Origin: Curtobacterium sp. MCBA15_012 | GTDB taxonomy: Bacteria; Actinomycetota; Actinomycetes; Actinomycetales; Microbacteriaceae | Reading direction: 5' to 3' | Length of the DNA: 64,000 nucleotides | NCBI RefSeq assembly: GCF_001864935.2 | Contig: NZ_CP126267.1 | Span: 2,108,001 to 2,172,000, forward strand | Shown here: positions 16,911 through 26,192 of the stretch, one piece after another | Position numbering within the stretch: the stretch's first letter is position 1 | How the letters are laid out: each line of letters starts with the position of its first letter | Program-made: the position numbers and the translations under genes | Notes under the pieces: generated by a model | Database searches by the model: none | Told to the model about the DNA's origin: nothing | Seen by the model: the letters and a program-made list of their open reading frames with translations, nothing else

Positions 16911-17519
16911 CTACCGTCGGCCGCGCGCGAAGAGCCGCGGTCCCCGCAGCCGCAGGCGCATCGTGACGGTGCCGAGCCACCGGTCGTACTTGAACCCGAC
17001 CTTGCCCATGCGCCCGACCTCCTCGAAGCCGAGCCGCTCGTGCAGCCGGATCGACGCCTCGGCCTGCCGGTCCGCGATGACCGCGATGACCTCGCGCACG
17101 CCGGCCGACCGGCACTCGTCGAGCAGCGCCTCCATGAGGGCACGCCCCAGTCCCTTGCCCCCGGACGCGGCGCCGAGGTAGATCGAGTCCTCGACCACGT
17201 GGTTCGAGCGGTCCCGAGGGTTCCACGGGTCGACGAGCGCGTACCCGAGGATCTGCCCCGACGGGTTCTCGGCGACCAGGAACGGCAGACCACGGCGACG
17301 GACCTCGTCGTAGCGCTGCTTCCAGCGGGCGAACGTGTACGCGGCCGGGTCGAAGGTCACCGACGAGTTCCGGACGTAGTGCGTGTGGATCTCGCGCACG
17401 TCGGGCAGGTCGCGGGGCTCGGCGGCCCGGATCGTGTACGTGAACGTGGCCTCGGCGGCGACGGGCGCGCGCAGGTGCCGGGGCAGGACGCGCCGGCGCT
17501 GGTATTCCTCCTCGAGCAC
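16911..17519 (-). CDS. GNAT-family N-acetyltransferase (phosphinothricin-acetyltransferase-like)
   Basis: 202 aa. The acetyl-CoA loop is SIYLGAASGGKGLGRALM (Q/RxxGxG/A type), preceded by GYALVDPWNPR and VEDSIYL, and followed by IADRQAEASIRLHERLGFEEVGRMGKVGFKYDRWLGTVTM. That ending is characteristic of the Pat/Bar/MddA group, which acetylates phosphinothricin-like compounds, methionine sulfoximine or methionine sulfone. The N-terminal 25 residues precede the domain. GTG at 17519, 9 nt after the ung stop, last gene of a four-gene operon. The real substrate is unknown. Confidence 0.87.
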   Translation of the reverse strand: MLEEEYQRRRVLPRHLRAPVAAEATFTYTIRAAEPRDLPDVREIHTHYVRNSSVTFDPAAYTFARWKQRYDEVRRRGLPFLVAENPSGQILGYALVDPWNPRDRSNHVVEDSIYLGAASGGKGLGRALMEALLDECRSAGVREVIAVIADRQAEASIRLHERLGFEEVGRMGKVGFKYDRWLGTVTMRLRLRGPRLFARGRR

Positions 17520-17528
17520 GACCCGAGC

Positions 17529-18230
17529 CTACGGTGCGGTCGCTCCGGCGGGCGGCAGCGTCCAGTCGACCGGGTCGGCGCCCTGCTCGCGGAGCAGCGC
17601 GTCGACCTGCGAGAACGGGCGGCTGCCGAAGAAGCCCCGCGAGGCGCTCAGCGGTGACGGGTGCGCCGACGCCACGACCGGGGTGTCGGCGAGCAGCGGC
17701 CGGACCGACGCTGCCTGGGCGCCCCAGAGCACCGCGACGAGCGGAGTACCGCGGGCGACGAGTGCGCGGACGGCCTGGTCGGTGACCGCCTCCCAGCCCT
17801 TGCCGCGGTGGCTGCCGGCCGCGCCGGCCTCGACCGTCAGGACCCGGTTGAGCAGCAGCACGCCCTGCTCGGACCACGCCCGTAGGTCGCCGTGCTCGGG
17901 CGGGGTCACGCCGAGGTCGTCCCGGAGTTCGCGGTAGACGTTCGCCAGGCTCCGCGGCACGGGACGCACGTGCGGATCGACGGCGAACGACAGGCCGATC
18001 GGGTGCCCGGGCGTCGGATAGGGGTCCTGCCCGACGACGAGCACCTTGACGTCGGCGAAGGGCTGGGTGAAGGCGCGGAGCACGTGCTCGCCCGCGGGCA
18101 GGTAGTGCCGACCGGCGGCGACCTCGGCACGGAGCCAGTCGCCCATCCGGTGCACGTCGTCCTCGACGGGGGCGAGCGCCTCGGCCCAGCCCGGGTCGAC
18201 GAGCTCGGCGAGCGGGCGCGGGGCGACCAC
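17529..18230 (-). CDS. ung: Uracil-DNA glycosylase, family 1
   Basis: 233 aa base-excision repair enzyme removing uracil from DNA. Catalytic [16 protein letters not shown] (water-activating Asp at about residue 68) and the leucine/His loop [20 protein letters not shown] are intact; also [22 protein letters not shown] and VAVLWGAQA. Length matches family 1. Starts at GTG 18230, 8 nt after the S51-peptidase stop, so it is embedded in the phosphoribosyltransferase-led operon rather than in a DNA-repair cluster. Confidence 0.97.
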   Translation of the reverse strand: MVAPRPLAELVDPGWAEALAPVEDDVHRMGDWLRAEVAAGRHYLPAGEHVLRAFTQPFADVKVLVVGQDPYPTPGHPIGLSFAVDPHVRPVPRSLANVYRELRDDLGVTPPEHGDLRAWSEQGVLLLNRVLTVEAGAAGSHRGKGWEAVTDQAVRALVARGTPLVAVLWGAQAASVRPLLADTPVVASAHPSPLSASRGFFGSRPFSQVDALLREQGADPVDWTLPPAGATAP

Positions 18231-18238
18231 GGCGGTGG

Positions 18239-18958
18239 CTACGCGCCCATGGTGGCGACGGAGACCGCGTCCTCGCCGGACACGACGCGCCAGACACTGC
18301 CGGTGCCGCGCACCTCGAGCGCACCCTCGCCGACGATGAGCGCGGTGTCCTCGTCGATCGCGAGTCCGGCGGTGACGAACTCGGCCTCGGCAGCCGCGAT
18401 CAGGCGCGCCAGGGTGCCGGCCTGGACGGCGTGCACGTCGATCGTCAGGTCGACGAGCCCGAGTCCCTCGCGGAGCTCGACCTCGTCCAGGCCCTCGGAC
18501 GCCCCCTCCGGGCAGACCTCGACCCCGCCGATGCGCCAGCCGCCCACGAGCGCCCGGTCCGCCGCGACCATCGCACCCGCGGAGTACCCGAGGTACGGCA
18601 GGCCGTCGGACACGAGCAGCCGGAGCTGGTCGACGAGCGGGGCGATCGCGTCGAGGTAGTCCGGCGTGACCCCGCCGCCGACGACGAGCGCGTCGACGTC
18701 GCTGAGCACGGCGGTGTCGAACACGGCGCCGGGCGCGACCTCGGTCACGAGGACCTCGGCCTGCCGGGCACCGCCGATCGCCTCGGCCAGGTCGGCGGTC
18801 GACGAGGGTGACGCCCCCGAGGCGCCGGCGACGGACAGCAGCGCGATGCGCGGGACGGTCCGACCCACCGCGGCGGCACGGGCGGTCGCCTCGGCGGTGA
18901 AGTGCGGGACGACGTCGGCGGCGACGACGGGGCCGCCGCCGAGGAGGTGGATGCTCAC
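18239..18958 (-). CDS. Peptidase S51 / cyanophycinase-like Ser hydrolase
   Basis: 239 aa. The fold is the class I glutamine-amidotransferase-like one of dipeptidase E: LLGGGP at the N-terminus, [16 protein letters not shown], then the nucleophile elbow [15 protein letters not shown] (GxSAG). PepE cleaves Asp-X dipeptides; here specificity is unknown. The GTG at 18958 overlaps the phosphoribosyltransferase TGA (GTGA, 18955-18958), so translation is coupled. The DVH in [11 protein letters not shown] may carry the catalytic His. Confidence 0.85.
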   Translation of the reverse strand: MSIHLLGGGPVVAADVVPHFTAEATARAAAVGRTVPRIALLSVAGASGASPSSTADLAEAIGGARQAEVLVTEVAPGAVFDTAVLSDVDALVVGGGVTPDYLDAIAPLVDQLRLLVSDGLPYLGYSAGAMVAADRALVGGWRIGGVEVCPEGASEGLDEVELREGLGLVDLTIDVHAVQAGTLARLIAAAEAEFVTAGLAIDEDTALIVGEGALEVRGTGSVWRVVSGEDAVSVATMGA

Positions 18959-19488
18959 GACTCGGCCGTCACCGGTGCGAGGGCGCTCCACGGGAACGTG
19001 ATCCAGCCGTCGACGCGACGCCACACGTGGTCGGGCTCGAGGACGGTGCCGGGCTTCGAGTACAGGCATGCGCTGCGGACGTCGGCGTCGGCGTTCCGGA
19101 TGATGTCCACGACGAGGCGCAGGGTGCGGCCGGAGTCGGAGACGTCGTCGACCACGAGGACGCGCTTGCCGGCGAGGCTCGGGGCGTCGAGGGCGGGCGA
19201 CAGGATGACGGGCTCCTCGAGGCGCTGCTCGACGTCGGTGTAGAACTCGACGTTGATCGAGCCGCACTCCTTGGTGCCGAGCGCGTACGCCACGGCACCG
19301 GCGATGATGAGGCCACCGCGGGCGACGGCGACGACGACCTCGGGCTCGAAGCCGGAGGACAGGACGTCCTTGGCGAGCAGGCGGGCCGCGTCGCCGAACT
19401 CCAGCCAGCCGAGCACCTCGGGTCCGCTCGTCACGGTCACGGTCGAGGGTGCCTGCGCGGTCGACCCGGGTTCGCTGCTGATCGGCAT
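18955..19488 (-). CDS. Phosphoribosyltransferase family protein (xanthine/hypoxanthine type)
   Basis: 177 aa. The PRPP-binding motif is [15 protein letters not shown], and [20 protein letters not shown] is the pyrophosphate loop of type I transferases resembling Gpt/XGPRT. It probably salvages a purine base to its nucleotide; guanine, xanthine and hypoxanthine are all possible. It leads the operon that continues into the S51 peptidase, ung and GNAT. The ATG is 6 nt after TACCGT (19495-19500), i.e. likely leaderless. The first 20 residues are Ser/Thr/Pro-rich and outside the fold. Confidence 0.87.
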   Translation of the reverse strand: MPISSEPGSTAQAPSTVTVTSGPEVLGWLEFGDAARLLAKDVLSSGFEPEVVVAVARGGLIIAGAVAYALGTKECGSINVEFYTDVEQRLEEPVILSPALDAPSLAGKRVLVVDDVSDSGRTLRLVVDIIRNADADVRSACLYSKPGTVLEPDHVWRRVDGWITFPWSALAPVTAES

Positions 19489-19494
19489 CCGCCC

Positions 19495-19500
19495 ACGGTA
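19495..19500 (-). promoter_or_regulatory. Candidate -10 box of the phosphoribosyltransferase operon
   Basis: TACCGT on the minus strand, 6 nt before the ATG at 19488. This would give a leaderless four-gene message. Confidence 0.5.
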
Positions 19501-19578
19501 CCGGGACAGCGGCGTCCACCGCGACCCGCGTCGGGCGACCGCGCGCGTCCCGCGGGTCGGACGAACCCGTGCGCCGCG

Positions 19579-20352
19579 CTACGACCGGACCGTGAGCGGC
19601 CCACGCGCGAGCTTGTGCTGTGCCGACTGCGCGACCGGCCGCACCGTGACGAGGTCCAGGTTCACGTGCGCGGGCAGCTCGACCGCGTGCACGATCGCCT
19701 CGGCGACGTCCTCGGCGAGAAGCGGCCCCGGGACGTCGGCGTACACGGCGTCGGCCTTGTCCCGGTCGCCGCCGAACCGGGTGAGGGAGAACTCGTCGGT
19801 CTTCACCATGCCCGGCGCGATCTCGACCACGCGGAGCGGTTCGCCGTTCAGCTCGAGCCGGAGCGCCGCGACCAGGGCGTGCTCGGCGAACTTCGCGGCG
19901 TTGTAGCCACCGCCGTTCTCGTAGGCGACGTGCCCGGCGGTGCTCGTCACGGTGACGACGTCGGCGACCCCGGCCTCCGCGGCGCGGCGGCGCAGCTGCG
20001 GCAGCAGGGCCGCGGTCACGCGCTTCGTCCCGATCACGTTCACCTCGAACATCGCGCGCCAGTCCTCGACGTCGGACTCCTCGACCGAGGCCGACCCGAA
20101 CGCGCCGCCGGCGTTGTTCACCAGGACGTCGGTCCCGCCGAGCCCGTCGACGTGGGCGGCGAGCGCGGCGACGTCGTCGGCCGAGGTCACGTCGGCGACC
20201 AGGAAGGTCGCCCCGGTCTCCTCGGCGAGCGCCGCCAGCTGCGCCTCACGGCGTGCGACGGCGAGGACGTCCCAGCCGTGGTCGCGGAACCGGCGCACGG
20301 TGGCCGCTCCGATGCCCGAGCTCGCTCCGGTGACGACTGCGCGACGTGCCAT
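19579..20352 (-). CDS. Short-chain dehydrogenase/reductase
   Basis: 257 aa classical SDR. TGASSGIGAATVRRF is the NAD(P) loop, LVNNAGGAFG the NNAG motif, and TSTAGHVAYENGGGYNAAKFAEHAL provides the Ser, Tyr and Lys of the catalytic set (YNAAK). VVEIAPGMVKTDEF follows. The YdfG/serine-dehydrogenase-like group fits best (long-chain hydroxy acids), but the substrate is unproven. A strong GGAGGA precedes the ATG at 20352. It is divergent from the acyltransferase gene (109 bp between starts). Confidence 0.92.
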   Translation of the reverse strand: MARRAVVTGASSGIGAATVRRFRDHGWDVLAVARREAQLAALAEETGATFLVADVTSADDVAALAAHVDGLGGTDVLVNNAGGAFGSASVEESDVEDWRAMFEVNVIGTKRVTAALLPQLRRRAAEAGVADVVTVTSTAGHVAYENGGGYNAAKFAEHALVAALRLELNGEPLRVVEIAPGMVKTDEFSLTRFGGDRDKADAVYADVPGPLLAEDVAEAIVHAVELPAHVNLDLVTVRPVAQSAQHKLARGPLTVRS

Positions 20353-20447
20353 GGGGTTCCTCCAGGGGTGGGACGGGCCGGGCGGCCACGGTCCGGACGG
20401 GGCACCGGACCGCTCCACCGTACCGATCCCCGGCCGTCGCCTTCCGG

Positions 20448-20453
20448 TACCGT
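20448..20453 (+). promoter_or_regulatory. Candidate -10 box of the acyltransferase gene
   Basis: TACCGT ends 8 nt before the ATG at 20462, consistent with a leaderless transcript. Confidence 0.45.
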
Positions 20454-20461
20454 GACCGGGG

Positions 20462-21553
20462 ATGACGACGGACGCCGCTCCCCCCGCGCCCTCGACCCCC
20501 GCGACGCAGCTCGAGCCGGGTCGGACCCCGCGCCGCATCCCGATGTGGGACACGGCGCGCTTCCTCGCGGTCACGCTCGTGGTGATCGGCCACGCGATCC
20601 AGCGGCAGACCGTCGGCAGCGAGCACGCGCTGGCCCTGTACACGTTCATCTACGCGTTCCACATGCCCGCGTTCGGCGTCATCAGCGGGTACTTCTCGTC
20701 GGCCGAGACCCCGTCGGCGCAGCGGATGCGGCGGACCTTCACGGACATCGTCGTGCCGTACGTGGTCATGCAGACGATCTGGACGGTGGTGCAGGCCGTC
20801 GTCGAGGGCGGCAAGGACCTCAACCTGACGAAGCCGACATGGACGCTCTGGTTCCTGCTCGCCCTCGGGATCTTCCGGCTGATCCTGCCGTACCTGGCAC
20901 AGCTGCGGTTCCCGCTCGTCTGGGCGATCGCGCTGAGCATCGGCGTCGGGTACCTCGACAACGTCGACTCGACGTTCTCGCTCGGCCGGGCGATCAGCCT
21001 GCTGCCGTTCTTCCTGGTCGGGTGGCAGCTCAAGCAGTGGGGGCTGTTCGACCGCTGGTACGAGGCCCCGCGTCGCACGGTCGTGCGCGTGCGGGTGGTC
21101 GCGGCCGTGGTGTTCGCCGCGTGGGCGACCGCGTGTCTGCTGTTCACGCCGCAGTTCGAGCAGTTCGACCTGCACCACTGGTTCTTCTACGACGACTCGT
21201 ACGCGGGGCTCGGCGAGGACGCCTGGTGGGCCGGCGGGGTGCGCCTCGGGCTGATGGTCCTCGCGGCGGCGCTGACGGCGTCGTTCCTGCTGCTCGTGCC
21301 CCGGCGCACGGTGTGGATCACCCGGTTCGGGGCGGCGACGATGTACGTCTACCTGCTCCACACGTTCGTGCTCTACCCGATCCGGGAGTCCGGGGTCCTG
21401 GCCGGCGAGCACTCTGCGTGGCCCTACGTGCTGCTCATGGTCGTGCTGGCGTGCGCGGTCAGCCTGTTCCTCGCGCAGCCGTTCGTGCGCCGTGGGATGC
21501 GCTGGCTGCTCGAGCCGAAGGTCGACTGGCTGTTCCGGCGCGACCCGGCCTGA
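20462..21553 (+). CDS. Membrane acyltransferase family 3 (fucose-4-O-acetylase-like)
   Basis: 363 aa with about ten hydrophobic helices. The family start WDTARFLAVTLVVIGHAIQ with a catalytic-type His, then FIYAFHMPAFGVISGYF, and the arrangement of helices match acyltransferase 3 proteins that O-acetylate cell-surface polysaccharides. The WTLWFLLALGIFRL segment is typical of the OpgC/fucose-acetylase subgroup. It is a stand-alone gene, so the acceptor glycan is unknown. Basic C-terminus (DWLFRRDPA). Confidence 0.85.
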   Translation: MTTDAAPPAPSTPATQLEPGRTPRRIPMWDTARFLAVTLVVIGHAIQRQTVGSEHALALYTFIYAFHMPAFGVISGYFSSAETPSAQRMRRTFTDIVVPYVVMQTIWTVVQAVVEGGKDLNLTKPTWTLWFLLALGIFRLILPYLAQLRFPLVWAIALSIGVGYLDNVDSTFSLGRAISLLPFFLVGWQLKQWGLFDRWYEAPRRTVVRVRVVAAVVFAAWATACLLFTPQFEQFDLHHWFFYDDSYAGLGEDAWWAGGVRLGLMVLAAALTASFLLLVPRRTVWITRFGAATMYVYLLHTFVLYPIRESGVLAGEHSAWPYVLLMVVLACAVSLFLAQPFVRRGMRWLLEPKVDWLFRRDPA

Positions 21554-21823
21554 GCGCACCGGCGTGCGTCCCGGTCCGTCCCGGCGCGTCCCAGTGGTCC
21601 CGGCGCGTCCCGGACGGGAGGCGCGGTGCACCGTCCACCCCTCGGCCCGCGTCGGGCGCGTGGCCGGGTCGGCCGCGGTGCGGACGCGACGGTTACGTCG
21701 CGTGGCGGCCACGCTGGTGCAGGCCCGCCCACCTGCGTACCGTGACGCTCGACGCAGCGCAGCCACGGGCCTCCCGGCCGGCGCGCGGCGACCCGACGAC
21801 CACCGCACCCGACAGGAGCACCG
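21554..21823. other. metY upstream region with repeats and a candidate -10
   Basis: GTCCCGG/GCGTCCC direct repeats (21570-21620) are followed by GGGAGGCGCGG at about 21617 and a half copy GGGCCTCCCGG near 21770. TACCGT at 21738-21743 is a possible -10, which would give a leader of about 75 nt. The sequence shows no recognisable SAM riboswitch core. Confidence 0.5.
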
Positions 21824-23155
21824 ATGAGCACGAACGACGCCGCCGCCTGGCGGTTCGAGACCACGCAGGTCCACGCCGGGGCGCAGCCGGACCCGACGAC
21901 CGGTGCGCGGGCGACGCCGATCTACAAGACGACCTCGTACGTGTTCGAGGACTCGGACCACGCCCGCGACCTGTTCGCGCTCGCCCGTCCGGGCAACATC
22001 TACTCGCGGATCATGAACCCGACGAACGACGTCGTCGAGCAGCGCATCGCCGCGCTCGAGGGCGGGACGGGCGCGCTGCTCGTGTCGTCGGGGCAAGCCG
22101 CCGAGACGTACGCCGTGCTGAACATCGCGGGCGCCGGTGACCACATCGTGTCGTCGTCGTCGATCTACGGCGGCACCTACAACCTGTTCAAGTACACGCT
22201 CGCGAAGCTCGGCATCGAGACGACGTTCGTCGAGGACCAGGACGACCTCGAGGAGTGGCGTCGCGCAGTCCGGCCGAACACGAAGCTGTTCTTCGCCGAG
22301 ACCATCGGCAACCCGCGCATCAACGTGCTCGACATCACCGGGGTGAGCAGCGTCGCGCACGAGTCCGGCGTGCCGCTCATCGTCGACAACACCATCGCGA
22401 CGCCGTACCTCATCCGACCGTTCGAGCACGGGGCGGACATCGTCGTGCACTCGGCGACGAAGTTCCTCGGCGGCCACGGCACGGTCATCGGCGGCGTGAT
22501 CGTCGACGGTGGGCGCTTCGCCTGGTCCGAGCACGCCGAGCGCTTCCCGGAGTTCAACACGCCGGACCCGTCGTACCACGGCGCCGTGTTCGCGCAGGCC
22601 GTGGGCAACGAGCTCGCGTACGTCGTGAAGGCGCGGGTGCAGCTGCTCCGCGACCTCGGTGCGTCGAACTCGGCGGACACCGCGTTCGCCCTCCTGCAGG
22701 GCATCGAGACGCTGTCGCTCCGGATCGAGCGGCACGTGTCGAACGCGCAGGAGATCGCCGAGTGGCTCGACCGGCACCCGGACGTCGCCTCGGTGGCGTA
22801 CGCGGGGCTGCCCACCTCGCCCTGGTACGCGGCGGCGACGAAGTACGCCCCGCGCGGCGTGGGTGCGGTGCTGTCCTTCGAGCTCAAGGGCGGCGTCGCG
22901 GCCGGCCGGGCGTTCGTGGACAACCTGCAGCTGTTCTCGCACCTCGCGAACATCGGCGACGTGCGGTCCCTCGTGATCCACCCCGCCTCCACCACGCACT
23001 CGCAGCTCACGCCCGAGCAGCAGCTCACCACCGGGGTCACGCCGGGCCTGGTGCGGCTGTCGGTGGGCATCGAGAACGTCGAGGACCTGCGCGCCGACCT
23101 CGAGGCGGGGCTCGCGGCAGCGCGGGCGGTCGCGCAGGAGGGCCAGCGCGCGTAG
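21824..23155 (+). CDS. metY: O-acetylhomoserine sulfhydrylase (MetY)
   Basis: 443 aa PLP enzyme converting O-acetylhomoserine and sulfide to homocysteine. Cys/Met-metabolism fold: SRIMNPTNDVVEQRIAALEGG, SSIYGGTYNLF, FFAETIGNPRINVLDI, PLIVDNTIATPYL, and the PLP-lysine in DIVVHSATKFLGGHG. The PEFNTPDPSYHG insertion and length of about 440 mark MetY rather than MetB (about 380). AGGAGCACCG precedes the ATG. metX, making its substrate, follows 438 bp downstream, with a repeat-rich gap between them rather than the tight coupling common elsewhere. Confidence 0.96.
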   Translation: MSTNDAAAWRFETTQVHAGAQPDPTTGARATPIYKTTSYVFEDSDHARDLFALARPGNIYSRIMNPTNDVVEQRIAALEGGTGALLVSSGQAAETYAVLNIAGAGDHIVSSSSIYGGTYNLFKYTLAKLGIETTFVEDQDDLEEWRRAVRPNTKLFFAETIGNPRINVLDITGVSSVAHESGVPLIVDNTIATPYLIRPFEHGADIVVHSATKFLGGHGTVIGGVIVDGGRFAWSEHAERFPEFNTPDPSYHGAVFAQAVGNELAYVVKARVQLLRDLGASNSADTAFALLQGIETLSLRIERHVSNAQEIAEWLDRHPDVASVAYAGLPTSPWYAAATKYAPRGVGAVLSFELKGGVAAGRAFVDNLQLFSHLANIGDVRSLVIHPASTTHSQLTPEQQLTTGVTPGLVRLSVGIENVEDLRADLEAGLAAARAVAQEGQRA

Positions 23156-23593
23156 AGCGCGGGGCGGCGGTGCGGCCGTCGTGCCGTGCCGCTGCCGTCT
23201 CGCCGAGTCGTCGTGGTGCCGTGCTGCCGTGCTGCCGTGGTGCCGTGGTGCCGTGGTGCCGTGGTGCCGTGCTGCCGTGCTGCCGAGTCGTCGTGGAACG
23301 ACATCGCCGCTGTCGTCCGACAGCGGCGATGTCGTCCTCGCCTCGTGCGCGTCGATGCACGCGCATCGTGCGACACCACCGCTGTCGTACGACGACCACG
23401 GTGACGCTCGCCGTCGGCGCCGACTGGCCCGCCCACCGTCCATGCGCGCACATGCTGCGACACCACCGCTGTCGCACGACGACCACGGTGACGCTCCGTG
23501 CGCGCCCGACCACGCGCACCGGACCCGGCCACCCGCCGGACGTGACGTAACACGGCGGCGGCGACCTGCGCCTCCCGGCAGACTGGACGCACC
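23156..23593. repeat. Gene-free gap between metY and metX: 8-bp tandem array plus three TGCGACA-type repeats
   Basis: No coding signal. 23217-23280 is eight direct copies of TGCCGTG(G/C). Then comes a near-perfect 38-bp palindrome at 23298-23335 (18-bp arms ACGACATCGCCGCTGTCG and complement, 2-nt centre). Two further units follow, from 23369 and 23455, starting TGCGACACCACCGCTGTCG and ending GGTGACGCTC. These are relatives of the elements at 3412-3622, including the TCGATGCACGCG spacer. The hairpin could separate metY from metX transcription. Confidence 0.8.
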
Positions 23594-24793
23594 ATGGACT
23601 GGCAGACGACCCCCGAGGACTCCGTGCCGTCCACCCTCGTGCCCGGCACTGAGCTGGGGACCCTCGGCAAACCGCCCGTCACCGGGGCGTGGCGACCGGG
23701 CGACCACCCCGGCGCGCGGCACTTCGAGGCCCTCGGCGAGCAACGGGTACGCGGCGGGCGACTCCCCGCGGTGCGTGTCGCCTACGAGACCTGGGGCACC
23801 CTGACCCCTGCGCGGGACAACGCCGTGCTGGTGTTCCACGCGCTGACCGGGGACTCGCACGTCGCCGGGCCGCCCGGGCCCGGGCACCGGACCGCCGGCT
23901 GGTGGGGCGACGTCGTCGGCCCCGGCCTCGCGATCGACACCGACCGCTGGTTCGTCGTCGCGCCGAACATGCTCGGCGGCTGCCAGGGCACGACCGGCCC
24001 CTCGTCCGTGGCGCCCGACGGCCGCGAGTGGGGCGGGCGCTTCCCGTTCGTCACCGTGCGCGACCAGGTGGCCGTGCAGGCGCAGCTCGCCGACCGCCTG
24101 GGGATCGAGCGCTTCGCCGCGGTCGTCGGCGGGTCGATGGGCGGCATGCACGCGCTCGAGTTCGCCGTCGCGCACCCGACGCGCGTCGAGCGGCTGGCAC
24201 TGCTCGCCACCACCGCGCAGACGACCGCCGACCAGATCGCCGCGAACTCCCTGCAGCGGGCCGCAATCCAGATGGACCCGGCCTTCGCCGACGGCGACTA
24301 CCACGACGCCGAACCCGGCGAGGGGCCGCACCGGGGGCTCGCGCTCGCGCGGCGGATGGCACTGATGACCTACCGGGCCTCGGACGAGCTCAACGGCCGG
24401 TTCGCCCGGTCGTGGCAGAGCGACGTCTCCCCGCTCGGCGACGACGGCCGGTTCAGCGTGGAGAGCTACCTCGACTTCCACGGCAACAAGTTCACGAGGC
24501 GGTTCGACGCCGCGTCCTACGTCACCCTCACGCACGCGATGGACTCGCACGACGTCGGGGCCGGACGGGGCGGGGTCGCGGCCGCACTCGGCACGGTCCG
24601 GGCCCGCACGCTCGTGGTCGGGGTGTCGAGCGACCGGCTGTTCCCCGTCGAGGACCAGCACCGCATCGCTGCCGGGGTGCCGGACACGCTCGACGGCGAC
24701 CGCGCGGCCGTGATCGAGAGCGAGTTCGGGCACGACGGGTTCCTCATCGAGCACGAGGCGGTCGGGGCCCACCTGCGGCGACTGCTCGACTGA
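23594..24793 (+). CDS. metX: Homoserine O-acetyltransferase (MetX)
   Basis: 399 aa alpha/beta hydrolase that activates homoserine with acetyl-CoA for MetY. Landmarks: VRVAYETWGTLTP, FHALTGDSHVAGP, GWWGDVVGPGLAIDTDRWFVVAPNMLGGCQGTTGP, the nucleophile in VVGGSMGGMHALE (Ser about residue 182), Asp in GVSSDRLFPVEDQ and His in SEFGHDGFLIEHE. These are the MetX (acetyl/succinyl) family blocks. CAGACT lies 9 nt before the ATG, a weak leaderless -10. The first 40 residues precede the domain. Confidence 0.96.
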   Translation: MDWQTTPEDSVPSTLVPGTELGTLGKPPVTGAWRPGDHPGARHFEALGEQRVRGGRLPAVRVAYETWGTLTPARDNAVLVFHALTGDSHVAGPPGPGHRTAGWWGDVVGPGLAIDTDRWFVVAPNMLGGCQGTTGPSSVAPDGREWGGRFPFVTVRDQVAVQAQLADRLGIERFAAVVGGSMGGMHALEFAVAHPTRVERLALLATTAQTTADQIAANSLQRAAIQMDPAFADGDYHDAEPGEGPHRGLALARRMALMTYRASDELNGRFARSWQSDVSPLGDDGRFSVESYLDFHGNKFTRRFDAASYVTLTHAMDSHDVGAGRGGVAAALGTVRARTLVVGVSSDRLFPVEDQHRIAAGVPDTLDGDRAAVIESEFGHDGFLIEHEAVGAHLRRLLD

Positions 24794-24818
24794 GCGGACG
24801 ACCGGCGTGTCCACGCCG

Positions 24819-24892
24819 CGCGACCCGTGCTTCCGCGCCGCGCGACCCGTGCGTCCGCGCAGCGCGACCCGTGCGTCCGCGCAGCGCGACCC
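24819..24892. repeat. 22-bp tandem repeat downstream of metX
   Basis: CGCGACCCGTGCGTCCGCGCAG recurs at 24819, 24841, 24863 and (partial) 24885, i.e. about 3.4 copies at a strict 22-bp period. No gene uses it. Confidence 0.75.
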
Positions 24893-25034
24893 CCGGTAAC
24901 GATCGGGTCCCCATCCGTCCGTCGTCCGCGCGGCGAGGACCCCCCAACGGGTGCCGTCCGTGGAATGATGTCGAACGAGTCACCGGGACGACCGGGGCTC
25001 GCTCCCCCGTACCGCCGTCACCACCAGGACACCG

Positions 25035-26192
25035 ATGGACTTCCTCGCACAGGAGCGCGACCGACTGCTTCGGTCGACGACCCGTGTCGTGGGCATCACC
25101 TGCGCACTCGTCTCGGTGGTCGCGGTCGTCAGCTCGCTGGCGGTCCCGCTCGTGCCCCTGCTCGCCGGGCTGGCCTGCATCGCCGTGATGATCGCCGCCC
25201 TCGCCCTGTTCGGCGTGCACGGCTCGGTGTGGTGGACCGCGCTGGCGCTGGCCTCCGGGCTCGGCGCCCTCCTGCTGCTCCTCGCCGGTACCGGTCCCGA
25301 CCTGCGGCCCGTGGTCGCGAGCGCCGTCGTGCCGCTCGCCGCCGGGTCGCTCTCCGCCCCGCTGATGACCTACCGCACGTCGCTGGTCGGCCTCGGACTG
25401 ACCGCCGCGGCCGGGGTCGTCTCCCTCGTGGTCGTCTCGTGGGCGACCGGCAGCGTCCTGTCCGCCCCGGTCGGCGGTGTCGCCCTCGGCTGGGTGCTGC
25501 TCGCCACGGTCGCGGTGTGGATCGCGCGGAGCATCCCCCGCGTCGCACGCCGCATCCAGAGCATCGGCACCGCACACCGCGCCGAGCGCCAGGCGAGCGA
25601 GACCGAGGCGCAGCGACGCCAGGGCGCCCGGCTGCTGCACGACACCGTGCTGGCCACCCTGACGCTCCTCGCCCACTCCGGTGTCGGCGTCTCGGAGCAG
25701 GCCATGCGCGAGCAGGCCGCCGAGGACGCCCGACTCCTCCGCCACCTGCGACTCGGCGCGACGCCGCAGCCGCAGCAGTCCGGCGACTACTCGCTCACCC
25801 GCGCCGAGGAGTCCCCGCTCGGTCAGACGCTCGAGTCGGTCAAGCAGCGCTTCGGCCGCATGGGGCTCGAGGTCAGCTGGCACGGCACCGGCCAGGTCCT
25901 GCTGCCCACGCACGTGCTCGACGCCTTCCTGCTCGCGCTCGGCGAGTGCCTCGAGAACGTCCGTCGGCACGCCGGCGTCGGCGAGGCGCACGTCACGATC
26001 GTGCACGACCAGGAGACCGTCCGCGCGATGGTCACCGACTCCGGGGTCGGCTTCGAGCTCGACGCGGTCGGCGCGGAGCGGCTCGGCTTCAAGGAGAGCG
26101 TCGTGAACCGCCTGCGCGAGGTCGGCGGCGACGCCAAGCTGTTCTCGGCCCCCGGGTCGGGCACCACCGTCGTGCTGGAGGCACCGCGATGA
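25035..26192 (+). CDS. Sensor histidine kinase-like protein (membrane, HATPase)
   Basis: 385 aa. Six hydrophobic helices up to about residue 165 form the input. Then comes a helical region with RRQGARLLHDTVLATLTLLAHSG, giving a phosphoacceptor His at about residue 202. The ATPase domain shows an N-box (ALGECLENVRRHAGVGEAHV), DSGVGFELD (G1), and PGSGTTVVLEAP at the end. GGACACCG precedes the ATG. It is coupled (ATGA, 26189-26192) to a second membrane protein and followed by a LuxR-type response regulator. It therefore looks like the kinase of a three-part system; the stimulus is unknown. Confidence 0.88.
   Translation: MDFLAQERDRLLRSTTRVVGITCALVSVVAVVSSLAVPLVPLLAGLACIAVMIAALALFGVHGSVWWTALALASGLGALLLLLAGTGPDLRPVVASAVVPLAAGSLSAPLMTYRTSLVGLGLTAAAGVVSLVVVSWATGSVLSAPVGGVALGWVLLATVAVWIARSIPRVARRIQSIGTAHRAERQASETEAQRRQGARLLHDTVLATLTLLAHSGVGVSEQAMREQAAEDARLLRHLRLGATPQPQQSGDYSLTRAEESPLGQTLESVKQRFGRMGLEVSWHGTGQVLLPTHVLDAFLLALGECLENVRRHAGVGEAHVTIVHDQETVRAMVTDSGVGFELDAVGAERLGFKESVVNRLREVGGDAKLFSAPGSGTTVVLEAPR

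Noticed and set aside
21554..21823. SAM riboswitch upstream of metY
   Set aside because: I could not find the conserved core of SAM-I, II or IV classes; the region consists of repeats.
20246..24814. Very long open frame on the minus strand, antisense to the acyltransferase, metY and metX genes
   Set aside because: It is a by-product of GC-rich codons: no domain is recognisable, and the plus-strand genes have clear conserved motifs and codon bias.
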